From positions 1 to 18,325 of the forward strand of contig JBFLYA010000067.1 in NCBI GenBank assembly GCA_040757115.1: 18,325 nucleotides of DNA, given 5' to 3'. The stretch comes from a bacterium (lineage in GTDB: Bacteria > UBA9089 > CG2-30-40-21 > SBAY01). The notes beneath the pieces were generated by a model, which was given only the letters and a program-made list of their open reading frames with translations, had not been told where the DNA came from and did no database searches. A program made the position numbers and the translations under genes. Positions 6,981-14,567 of the stretch are shown in pieces. How positions within the stretch are numbered: position 1 is the first letter of the stretch; every line of letters begins with the position of its first letter.

Positions 6981-8651
6981 TTACCTTTTGCCCCAGTTCC
7001 ATGGTAATAATAAAGATAGATATTTGAGATTGTATTTCCATAGTAAACCTTTAAGTGTCTTCCTATGGTGGTTTACAGTCTCCTTTACCTTCCTGGTCCT
7101 ATCTTCAACCGCCTTATATGGAGCCGTTGCTATCGCTGGGGTATATTGGTTAAATTTTTCTCTTAGTTCCTTCAGAGTTTTACTGAGATTTTCCAGGTCA
7201 GTTTCTATCCCTAGAAGTTTATTAGACCGGACATTATTAGTGATTCTGTGGGATGTATCCAGGATATTTTCTGCACTTTCTTTTATCTTTCTATCCGAAG
7301 CCTTTGTCTCTTCTAATAAGCTCTCCAAATCCCTTCTTTGGTGATGAGGGATAACTGAAGACGGTGTTTGGACTCCGAGCAATATATTACTTATCTCCTG
7401 AGCGATGTTCTTTAAATCAATATGTAAGGGTGAAGAATCTAACTTCAGCAAATCCGTTTCAGCATCTACAAGTTTAGGTCCAAAGTCATTTTTAAATCTA
7501 TTTACTGTATCTTCCCATGTTTTTAGGGAAACAAACTGCACAACCTCTGGCAAAAATCGCTCAATCTCTTTATTCTGGTCATCTATCTCTTTATTAGCTT
7601 TTTTCACCGTCTTTTTTACCTGCTTCAATGAGCGCCAGTCATTAGCTTCTTCTATTCCCTTATCTATGTTATCTATCCTTGCGTCCCATTGTTTTATCTT
7701 GTTTTCAAATTGTCCTATTTTCTGTATCGGTTCATCAAAACTCTGAATTTTTTTCCCTAATATTTCGTTAGATGTTATCTCCGTCTTTAGTTCGTTAGTA
7801 TCTTTCTTCAATTTTTCAACCTTCTTTTCTAACTCATTAGTCTCATTCTTTAAGTCGGTTACCGCCTGGGGCACTTTCTCCCTCTGATGAATAATAACAG
7901 GTTTAGGAGATACACATACCCACCAAACGCCTATACCCCAGACTGAAACCATTAATCCGCCAAACCAATACAGACCAACTTTGACCATTGGCTCTATGAA
8001 TTGTCCGAAACCAAATGTGCCAGCAAGAATCTCACCGATAGGGACAAAGAGACCAATAATCCCTGCTAACCATGGGCCATATTTAGATATTATTATATCC
8101 ACCTGTGTAGGTGAGATTGGTATTTCGCCAGCATTCAATAGATATGCCCGCCAAATAGCAAGCCCTGCTTCACAAACAATTGATAAGGCAATCAGGATGA
8201 AGAGACAAATCTTTGCAAGTTTGGTCCAGAAGGTTTCGGCTCTGATAGCTTTAAATATTACCCCAAAGACTGTCTGAGTAATTGCCCAGAGAAAGCCCAT
8301 TATTAAAGGGAAGACAGAGTAAGTTCCTACCCAGGGGAGGGGAATTCGTCTTCCACCACCAGGAAAGACCATTTCTAAAACCTGTGCCAATATAAGCACA
8401 TTCAAGGCAATAAGAAATGGCCAGAGTAAGGCACAGAGAAATCCTACAACCGAGGCACCTTGTGGTAAATGGTGGAATAACTCGCCTGCTTTTCTCCACC
8501 AGCGGCTTCGATTGTCACATCCCCATTGACAACTATCCCGATTAAAGGGGAAGTACTTATTAAATAACCAGAAAAACCGTTGAATCAAACCGAGCACGAT
8601 AATTACTATAAAGGGTAGCGAAACCCAGATTTTAAAATCAGAAATCTCCAT
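6981..8651 (-). CDS. Polytopic membrane protein with long coiled-coil tail, function unknown
   Basis: I do not recognise this 556-aa protein. The first half has about six hydrophobic helices (roughly residues 8-28, 67-93, 110-135, 145-170, 192-214 and 225-250). Between the first two lies a small Cys/Trp-rich loop (DSCQWGCDNRSRWW). From about residue 265 to the end it is charged and heptad-like (NELEKKVEKLKKDTNELKTE and several later stretches), which predicts extended coiled coil. With six helices and an N-in start, the coiled coil would be cytoplasmic; one helix more or fewer would place it outside. AGGAGG lies ten bases before the ATG. It sits between the S16/DUF4384 gene (53-bp gap) and the VWA gene (19-bp gap). 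A scaffold or mechanosensor-like role in the same complex is plausible but unproven. Confidence 0.8.
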   Translation of the reverse strand: MEISDFKIWVSLPFIVIIVLGLIQRFFWLFNKYFPFNRDSCQWGCDNRSRWWRKAGELFHHLPQGASVVGFLCALLWPFLIALNVLILAQVLEMVFPGGGRRIPLPWVGTYSVFPLIMGFLWAITQTVFGVIFKAIRAETFWTKLAKICLFILIALSIVCEAGLAIWRAYLLNAGEIPISPTQVDIIISKYGPWLAGIIGLFVPIGEILAGTFGFGQFIEPMVKVGLYWFGGLMVSVWGIGVWWVCVSPKPVIIHQREKVPQAVTDLKNETNELEKKVEKLKKDTNELKTEITSNEILGKKIQSFDEPIQKIGQFENKIKQWDARIDNIDKGIEEANDWRSLKQVKKTVKKANKEIDDQNKEIERFLPEVVQFVSLKTWEDTVNRFKNDFGPKLVDAETDLLKLDSSPLHIDLKNIAQEISNILLGVQTPSSVIPHHQRRDLESLLEETKASDRKIKESAENILDTSHRITNNVRSNKLLGIETDLENLSKTLKELREKFNQYTPAIATAPYKAVEDRTRKVKETVNHHRKTLKGLLWKYNLKYLSLLLPWNWGKR

Positions 8652-8704
8652 CGTCTTTTAACCTCCTATTTTAGTTATCGCATCAAATTATATTTTTTCT
8701 CACC

Positions 8705-9829
8705 TCAATCTATGTGTTGGAATCTAAATTCTTTATAAAAATCTACCATCTTTTGAATGGTTTCCTTTCTTTTTTCCACAGGTAATACCTTTAACTTCTC
8801 TGAAAACAAATTGTTAGATGAGCGACTGGAGGCAAGAAAATAAAGCTTTTCTTCTCCTGTTTTCTCATCCAGATAATAGCAGGTATCCTCTGATGGAATC
8901 CAGTAAGATACACCTTCCTTAAGTGGATTTGTTTCCCTACTATATTTAACATTAGGGAATAAAATATCGAACTTACCCGAAGAGTCAATCTGGTATATAT
9001 AGAGATAACATTTAGTATCAGGTTTAATCTTAAACTGATAGTTATCTTTAGAGCTAAGAGAGAGATTTGAATTACTGTCTTCTTCTATAAGGTTTAGATA
9101 TTGATGTTGTGGATTGTAATAATGGAATTCCATTTCCTGAAAACTAAAGGGTTTTTTACTCACATTGTTTCCTAATACCCGATATCCAATTATAGCTAAA
9201 GCCATTATAGCCATCAAGATTAGCAGATATTTTCTGCCTGGCTTTTTATCAGGAGAACCATCGGGGATTCCCTTCAAAAGTGATTCTATTGCCTCCTTTA
9301 CTGTAGATACAGGTATAGCCTCTATCTGGCTTGTCATTATCCTTTCTCTTAGATTGCTATCTATCTCTGCATCATTTTCCTTAGGATAGAATATCTTATC
9401 ACCCTTCTTTAAGATGCCAAGAGTAGATTGGAGTTTTTCGTTTATTCCGTTTACCCTTTTTACTACGGCGTCGGCAGTTGAGTCTGAAATTACCCCTGTG
9501 GCAGAGATGGAGAATGGTAAAGGGTTGCCTTTCTTTCGACAAATTTCTTCCGCAAACTTAAGTGAGAATGCTAACCCTGCACTTTCGCCAAATGCCTTAG
9601 AAGGAGCTAAATCCTTAAATTCGTATGAAACAGCTTGTTTTTTGTTCTCTATCAATATTCTTCTATCTCTGAGGATATGATAAACCGAGATAGTCCCCTT
9701 CTTAGCTGAAGCTTCTATTTGTAAGTTATCTTGATTAATCACAAAAACCTCTATTGGTTTATCTGAAAAATAAGACCCCATTAACAACTCACTTATTGTG
9801 TTATCCTCAAATAGAGCAAATACACCCAT
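8705..9829 (-). CDS. Lon-like (S16) protease domain fused via TM helix to DUF4384-like domain
   Basis: This 374-aa protein has three parts. Residues about 1-185 resemble the Lon proteolytic domain without its AAA+ ATPase. GESAGLAFSLKFAEE carries the expected nucleophile (Ser83), followed by ISATGVISDS. RVNGINEKLQSTLGILKKGD carries the expected Lys (Lys132) in a LonB-like GxNxK context, then FYPKEND and a closing VKEAIESLL. A transmembrane helix follows at about 201-219. Residues about 262-336 form a DUF4384-like domain (CYLYIYQIDSSGKFDILFPN ... EEKLYFLASSR). The S16 part is thus predicted cytoplasmic and the DUF4384 part outside. The gene starts ten bases after the 126-aa gene, and its GAGGT ribosome site overlaps that gene's TGA, implying tight coupling. 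Whether it cleaves substrates without an ATPase partner is unknown; ATP-independent Lon-like proteases do exist. Confidence 0.8.
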   Translation of the reverse strand: MGVFALFEDNTISELLMGSYFSDKPIEVFVINQDNLQIEASAKKGTISVYHILRDRRILIENKKQAVSYEFKDLAPSKAFGESAGLAFSLKFAEEICRKKGNPLPFSISATGVISDSTADAVVKRVNGINEKLQSTLGILKKGDKIFYPKENDAEIDSNLRERIMTSQIEAIPVSTVKEAIESLLKGIPDGSPDKKPGRKYLLILMAIMALAIIGYRVLGNNVSKKPFSFQEMEFHYYNPQHQYLNLIEEDSNSNLSLSSKDNYQFKIKPDTKCYLYIYQIDSSGKFDILFPNVKYSRETNPLKEGVSYWIPSEDTCYYLDEKTGEEKLYFLASSRSSNNLFSEKLKVLPVEKRKETIQKMVDFYKEFRFQHID

Positions 9830-9839
9830 TTATTATACC

Positions 9840-10220
9840 TCAATCTTTAGGTTTGACGAAGAGCTTTTTAAGGTCAATATCTCTTATCTTTTTAACCTTC
9901 TGCGCTACCCTTCCTGAAACAATTTTCCCTTCAAGGAAGACCTCTCCTTTATCATTTGTAACTATTATACTTCTTCCCTCAATCTGGTTCTGATAAGGTT
10001 CGCTAACCTCCACAGTAATGAGTCCGTTTTCTGGCTCATCGATATTCTCTCTGAGTGCCAATCTATATTTCTTTCCTTCTGTATAAATGCTCATCATTCC
10101 CTGGAACTCTGTCGATGCCATTTTGGGCAAGGCTATGTCCCAGACTATAGCCTCTCTTTCTTGTTGCTTCCATTGTCCCCATAAAGTTAAAGCTTCATTT
10201 AAGGTTACCTCTCTTTTCAT
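9840..10220 (-). CDS. Hypothetical 126-aa soluble protein between sigma factor and S16 protein
   Basis: I do not recognise a family. It has no signal peptide or transmembrane helix, so it is predicted cytoplasmic. It opens with a short helix (VTLNEALTLWGQWKQQER). The middle looks like beta strands (YRLALRENIDEPENGLITVE, RSIIVTNDKGEVFLEGKIVS), and the tail is basic (VKKIRDIDLKKLFVKPKD). A GGAGGT ribosome site lies six bases before the ATG. It follows the sigma factor gene by 47 bases and leads into the S16 gene with a coupled start. Its position suggests a sigma-factor regulator or an adaptor or substrate of the S16 domain. This is inference from gene order only. Confidence 0.75.
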   Translation of the reverse strand: MKREVTLNEALTLWGQWKQQEREAIVWDIALPKMASTEFQGMMSIYTEGKKYRLALRENIDEPENGLITVEVSEPYQNQIEGRSIIVTNDKGEVFLEGKIVSGRVAQKVKKIRDIDLKKLFVKPKD

Positions 10221-10267
10221 TTTACCACCTCCGTTGGATAATTAGATAATATGTTCGGAACACGAAT

Positions 10268-10987
10268 CTAAAGGACATCTATCATTGACCACCCTTTCTT
10301 CTCCATACACTTCTTCAATATCTGCTTAGCTTTTTTTTCTTTCCTCTGAGTAGTAGGTATAGACATACCTAATGTTTCAGCTACCTCTTTTAGTGTTTTC
10401 CCTTCTACATATCTTTGTTCGATTATTTTCTTCTCTATTAAAGGGAGTTGTTCAATACATGAATTTAAAGCTCTGACAATTTCTTTCTCTTCTAATTTCT
10501 GACCAGGGCGTTTATTTCCAGTAGGGATTATATCTGAAATCTCAACCTCCTCTCCGTTCTTTGTAAAAATGGGAGTATCAAGTGATATGAAGACCAAATG
10601 CCAGGATTCTATTTCCTTTACTTCTTTTTCAGAAATACATAGTTTTTCAGCCATCTCTTTTCTAGTCGGCTCCCTACCAAGTGCTTGAGCAAACTCTTCC
10701 TTTATTCGTTTATATTCACTCAGTTTTTTTCTCTTTTCTGGAGGAAGATAATCCGACTTTCTCAAAAAATCTCTGATAGCTCCGTTAACACGATAGAAAG
10801 CATAGGTAGTAAATTTAGCACCTTTTTCAGGATTAAATGCCCTCGCTGCTTCTACCAAACCTAAGAGGGCTTCCTGAATAAGGTCATCTCTCTCCACTTT
10901 TACTCCACAGTTAACTAATTTTGGATATACCGCATTAACTTTGGAGATTGCCCAGTGATAGTACTTTTCTATTTTTATCTCTTCCAT
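10268..10987 (-). CDS. Sigma-70 family RNA polymerase sigma factor (FliA/SigB-like)
   Basis: This 239-aa alternative sigma factor has recognisable regions 2, 3 and 4 and no region 1.1. Region 2 spans about residues 8-78 and includes DDLIQEALLGLVEAARAFNP and the FTTYAFYRVNGAIRDFLRK promoter-melting segment. Region 3 is about 88-160 (GREPTRKEMAEKLCISEKEV). Region 4 is about 172-226, with a helix-turn-helix KTLKEVAETLGMSIPTTQRK. The size and three-domain layout fit the FliA/SigB/SigF type rather than ECF. It heads the minus-strand cluster behind a sigma-A-like promoter at 11043-11071. The ATG has no clear Shine-Dalgarno sequence, and a stop lies eight codons upstream with no better start. Its targets are unknown; they may include genes for the envelope system it heads. 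Confidence 0.95.
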   Translation of the reverse strand: MEEIKIEKYYHWAISKVNAVYPKLVNCGVKVERDDLIQEALLGLVEAARAFNPEKGAKFTTYAFYRVNGAIRDFLRKSDYLPPEKRKKLSEYKRIKEEFAQALGREPTRKEMAEKLCISEKEVKEIESWHLVFISLDTPIFTKNGEEVEISDIIPTGNKRPGQKLEEKEIVRALNSCIEQLPLIEKKIIEQRYVEGKTLKEVAETLGMSIPTTQRKEKKAKQILKKCMEKKGWSMIDVL

Positions 10988-11042
10988 AATTTTATTATCG
11001 TTTAGATTTTAATTTTTTCTCACACAAAATCTGCTCTTAATC

Positions 11043-11071
11043 ATTATACTAAAAAATCTCATTCTTGGCAA
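11043..11071 (-). promoter_or_regulatory. Sigma-70-type promoter of the sigma factor operon
   Basis: On the minus strand TTGCCA (11071-11066) is followed after exactly 17 bases by TATAAT (11048-11043). Transcription should start near 11036, giving a leader of about 48 bases before the ATG at 10987. Confidence 0.75.
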
Positions 11072-11092
11072 CATTAAAGTTTGTTTTTCAGA

Positions 11093-11221
11093 AATTCTCG
11101 GTGAAAAATTAGATAGAGACTCATTATTCTTTATTTTCCTCTCAAAATATTTACGAAAAATATTTTTCTCTATCTCTCCTCAACATAGGTGAATTCAGTC
11201 TCTAAAAATTCACCGAGAATT
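11093..11221. promoter_or_regulatory. Mirror-image 13-bp elements in the divergent promoter region
   Basis: TTCACCGAGAATT occurs facing outward on both sides: minus strand at 11105-11093 and plus strand at 11209-11221. Each copy is followed by exactly 21 bases and then the -35 hexamer of a divergent promoter. A second matching pair, AGTCTCTA, lies inside (minus 11121-11114, plus 11197-11204). Two AAATATTT palindromes (11145-11152 and 11158-11165) lie at the centre. The element's centre falls near -63 relative to each expected start, a place typical of upstream activators. Confidence 0.7.
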
Positions 11222-11242
11222 GCTGCATAAAAGGAAAAAAAC

Positions 11243-11271
11243 TTGACCAGCCATCTAAATTATGCTATAAT
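11243..11271 (+). promoter_or_regulatory. Sigma-70-type promoter of the AsmA/glycosyltransferase operon
   Basis: TTGACC (11243-11248), a 17-base spacer and a perfect TATAAT (11266-11271). The expected start is near 11278, about 69 bases before the AsmA-like gene. Confidence 0.85.
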
Positions 11272-11346
11272 ACTTATCGCAATTATTAAATTACATTAAC
11301 TCACTTCCAAAAATTCTAAAGTGGTTGTTAATGATAACAAGAGGTT

Positions 11347-13413
11347 ATGAAAAAGAAATCGTTAATCTTTATCAGTATATTTATTCTAATTTTAGTTCTT
11401 GGGGCTATTATCCTTCCGTTTATTACTATTTCCTCACCTCAACTAACCAAATTTATTTCAAACCAGTTAGAGAAAAATTTAGCACGAAAGGTCGAAATAG
11501 GCAGATTGAAAATTGGTATTTTGACCGGCATTGAATTACACGATGTAGTTGTCTTTAACAAATCAGGATTTAAGAGTAAAGCGTTGATAGAAAACAAGAG
11601 ACTTATTTTGAAATATAGGTTTTTCCCTTTGCTAAAAAGACAATTAATAGTTACTAATCTTTTATTTATTGAACCAACGATTTTTATCGAGCGAAATAAA
11701 TCTAATAGATGGAATTTTACAGATTTGTTGAAAAAGAATACTTATAAAAGAGAGAAAGAAGCGGGTAACTTTTCTTTTCAAATAGATAAGATAAGGGTAA
11801 AAAAAGGAAGCATATATTTTTTAGATGAGGGAATTTCACCAAAATTGAAAACATCTATTGAAAAGATTGATATTCAAATAGATGGATTAAATAAAAGAGA
11901 CGGGATAATTGGATTTAGAGTAAGAGCCGGGGAAATTGGTGGGAGGAGAATTAATCTTAAACTCGGAGGCGGGGTTGAGGTTGACCTGGATTCAGGAGTA
12001 ATAGAAATAGTTACAGCGACATTTACATTAGCCGATTTAAAAGCCGAACTCGAAGGAGGACTAAAAGATGAATTAATCAACATAACCCTGAAAACTAATG
12101 AGTTCTCTATAGCTAATATAATTAGATTAATTCCATTTCCTGACATTGAAAAACTAAAACTCGCTGGTAAAAGTAAAATAAATGTATCTTTAAATAGCAG
12201 GCTAAATGAAAATTTACAGGTTTTAGGTCGGGTGATATTAAAAAATGGTAAAGTAGAATATGAGGGGGTAAGGAACGGTATTAAAGATATTAACTTAGAC
12301 CTGCAATTTACTGAAGACGATATGAACTTACTATCCCTGACCGGCCAATTCGGTGAGTCTAATTTTAATATGCAGGGAGAACTCCAAAATTTCAAAAATC
12401 CTAAGATAAATTTTATGGTTCGCTCACAACAACTTATTTTAGATGAAATAATAGAGGGTTATGGTGAATTTATTGAAGCATTCCCAAATCTGAAATTTGA
12501 CCAACAATATAAATTAGATGTGAAAGGGGAAATTAATGTAGATGAATGGTCTTTTAAGAAAATTATAGGTAAGGAATTTTATACTGATTTTAAATGGGTT
12601 AGGAATATCCTGATGATTAAGGCATTAAAAAGTAAGGTTTCTGATGGAGTGGTAGAGGCTTCTGGAACGATAGATTTAGGTAGTAAATTGCCAGGATATT
12701 CTGTCTTTGCTAATGCAAAACAAATCGAAATTGCCAACATCATATCAAGTTTTTCTGAGACAAATAACAGGTTTGTTTGTGGTAAGTTGAGTTCAGAGAT
12801 AAATATTAAAGGAGCGGGATTTAAACTAAATGAATTAAAAGAAAATTTAGAAGGTTCTGGAAGTGTAGAATTAAAAGATGCAAAGATAAAAGGATTAAAG
12901 ATATTAGATAGATTAGCGGCTTTCCTTACTTTAGGCGTGATTCGTAACCTGACTCAATGTCATATATTAACGACATTTAAGATAGAAGATGGAATAATAT
13001 CAAGTGATGACTTTGAATTGAGAAGTCATTTAATTAAACTGTTAGGCAGTGGTAAAATATCCCTTGACTTAGATATGGACTTTAATATGACCGCGACATT
13101 CCCCGGACGATTAGGAAAACAAATCTCTAAATTAGGAAAAATAATTCCATTCCTGGGTGATAAAAAAGACAGGATGGGTGTTCGGTTTAGAATTAAAGGT
13201 AATTTTAAAGAGCCTGAATTTGCCAGGACAGAAGAAATAAAACAAAAGATTGAATTAGAAACTAAAGAAGAAAAGGAAAAAATTAAGGAAAAAATACAGC
13301 AACAGGTTGAAAAAGAAAAGGAAGAGATTAAAGAAATAATAGAAGAAAAACAGGAAAAGATTAAAGAAAAAGCAAAGGAAGAGGTTAACAAATTGTTCAA
13401 AAAATTATTTTAG
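11347..13413 (+). CDS. AsmA-like envelope protein
   Basis: This 688-aa protein has one N-terminal membrane anchor (about residues 5-27) followed by a large beta-rich region. The beginning fits the AsmA N-terminal pattern (SSPQLTKFISNQLEKNLARK, then IGRLKIGILTGIELHDVVVF and LIVTNLLFIEPTIFIERNKS). The late segment fits AsmA C-terminal repeats (GSGKISLDLDMDFNMTATFP, RFRIKGNFKEPEF). AsmA-like proteins of diderm bacteria are bridge-like, inner-membrane-anchored proteins linked to phospholipid transport and outer-membrane biogenesis. The last 64 residues are an unusually Lys/Glu-rich helix. The start has only a poor ribosome site (AGAGG two bases from the ATG), but the membrane anchor and an in-frame stop just upstream support it. 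It is followed after eight bases by a glycosyltransferase gene. Confidence 0.82.
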   Translation: MKKKSLIFISIFILILVLGAIILPFITISSPQLTKFISNQLEKNLARKVEIGRLKIGILTGIELHDVVVFNKSGFKSKALIENKRLILKYRFFPLLKRQLIVTNLLFIEPTIFIERNKSNRWNFTDLLKKNTYKREKEAGNFSFQIDKIRVKKGSIYFLDEGISPKLKTSIEKIDIQIDGLNKRDGIIGFRVRAGEIGGRRINLKLGGGVEVDLDSGVIEIVTATFTLADLKAELEGGLKDELINITLKTNEFSIANIIRLIPFPDIEKLKLAGKSKINVSLNSRLNENLQVLGRVILKNGKVEYEGVRNGIKDINLDLQFTEDDMNLLSLTGQFGESNFNMQGELQNFKNPKINFMVRSQQLILDEIIEGYGEFIEAFPNLKFDQQYKLDVKGEINVDEWSFKKIIGKEFYTDFKWVRNILMIKALKSKVSDGVVEASGTIDLGSKLPGYSVFANAKQIEIANIISSFSETNNRFVCGKLSSEINIKGAGFKLNELKENLEGSGSVELKDAKIKGLKILDRLAAFLTLGVIRNLTQCHILTTFKIEDGIISSDDFELRSHLIKLLGSGKISLDLDMDFNMTATFPGRLGKQISKLGKIIPFLGDKKDRMGVRFRIKGNFKEPEFARTEEIKQKIELETKEEKEKIKEKIQQQVEKEKEEIKEIIEEKQEKIKEKAKEEVNKLFKKLF

Positions 13414-13421
13414 AGGTAAAA

Positions 13422-14567
13422 ATGATGAAGATTGCTTTAGATGCAACCTATGCCGGACAATCATCTTCACAAAAAGGTGGGATTTATCAATATATCTTTC
13501 ATCTTGTTCAAGCATTGAGTGAAGTGGATAAAGAAAATAAGTATTTATTGTTTTTTAGCTTTTTTAGAAATAAGCATCGTCAGACAACTGATGAATTCTA
13601 CTCTTTGTTTAAAAAAGCAGGTTACGGCAGGAAAGATTGTCGGATTCCTTCTCTTATCTGGAAAAGACTCCAATTCCCAATCGAACTATTTACAGGCAAA
13701 ATTGACCTTTTCCATGGGCTTTTTGATTATGTTCCGAGAATGCTTTCTGGAAAGTCTATTGTCACTATTCATGACTTAGCCTATTTACGCAGACCTGAGT
13801 TTTTAGGAAGTAAAAGGGTGAAGTGGAAATATAAAGAAACACCTTTAGCCGTCAGGCGAGCAGATGCTATCATTACTGTTTCTAATTTTAGTAAAAATGA
13901 CCTTATTAAATTACTTGGTATTCCTGAAGAGAAAATTTGGGTAACACCACATGGCGTCTCCCCTGATTTTACTCCGATACAAGACAAAGAAATATTAGAG
14001 AGAATTAAAATAAAATATAGAATTAAGGAAAATTATATTTTGTTTGTCGGGGTACTTCAGCCAAATAAAAATATTGTTAAGTTATTAGAAGCATTTTCCT
14101 TATTAAAAAATTCTTGCAAATTAGAACATCAATTGGTTATTGCCGGTGAAAAAGGATGGCTTTATGAGGATATTTTTAAGAAATACAATGAATTAAAGTT
14201 AGGAGATACGGTTATTTTTACAGGATATGTTCCTGATGGTGACCTTCCTGCGTTATATAGTGGCGCAGACCTTTTTATTCTGCCATCCCAATTAGAAGGT
14301 TTTGGCATACCTGTTTTAGAGGCAATGGCTTGTGGGACACCAGTAGTTACCTCCAATACTTGTGCTTTGCCTGAAACAGCCGGGGATGCGGCTATTTTAG
14401 TTAAACCCGATTCTGTCCATGAAATTGCCGGGGGAATATATCAGGTGCTGTCTGATAATAATTTACAAGCAAGTTTGCGACAAAAAGGATTTGCTCACGC
14501 TAAGAAATTTACCTGGGAAAATACGGCAAAAATGACGCTGGAGGTTTATAGAAAGGGGATTCTATGA
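13422..14567 (+). CDS. GT4-family (glycosyltransferase group 1) enzyme
   Basis: This 381-aa GT-B fold enzyme is predicted to transfer a sugar from a nucleotide-sugar donor, probably in surface polysaccharide synthesis. The N-terminal half begins KIALDATYAGQSSSQKGGIYQY, with a Gly-rich acceptor/donor loop, and continues with HGLFDYVPRML, IVTIHDLAYLRRPEF and the ITVSNFSKNDLIK segment. The C-terminal half has ILFVGVLQPNKNI and LVIAGEKGW. It also has the EX7E motif, EGFGIPVLE, with Glu292 and Glu300. A GAGGT ribosome site overlaps the AsmA stop codon. The gene overlaps the next by four bases (ATGA), so the two are translationally coupled. The sugar specificity cannot be read from sequence. Confidence 0.92.
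   Translation: MMKIALDATYAGQSSSQKGGIYQYIFHLVQALSEVDKENKYLLFFSFFRNKHRQTTDEFYSLFKKAGYGRKDCRIPSLIWKRLQFPIELFTGKIDLFHGLFDYVPRMLSGKSIVTIHDLAYLRRPEFLGSKRVKWKYKETPLAVRRADAIITVSNFSKNDLIKLLGIPEEKIWVTPHGVSPDFTPIQDKEILERIKIKYRIKENYILFVGVLQPNKNIVKLLEAFSLLKNSCKLEHQLVIAGEKGWLYEDIFKKYNELKLGDTVIFTGYVPDGDLPALYSGADLFILPSQLEGFGIPVLEAMACGTPVVTSNTCALPETAGDAAILVKPDSVHEIAGGIYQVLSDNNLQASLRQKGFAHAKKFTWENTAKMTLEVYRKGIL

Noticed and set aside
1276-11071. Type III-E CRISPR (Craspase) interpretation of the TPR-CHAT gene
   Set aside because: No CRISPR array or Cas gene is visible, and the CHAT protein carries a lipoprotein signal, unlike the cytoplasmic Csx29.
11325-11534. Overlapping frame starting just before the AsmA-like gene
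   Set aside because: It is an out-of-frame shadow. The 11347 frame has the membrane anchor and family similarity.
11874-12395. Minus-strand reading frame inside the AsmA-like gene
   Set aside because: Its Ser/Phe/Ile/Pro-rich product is typical of the antisense of an AT-rich gene. The same holds for 13026-13400.
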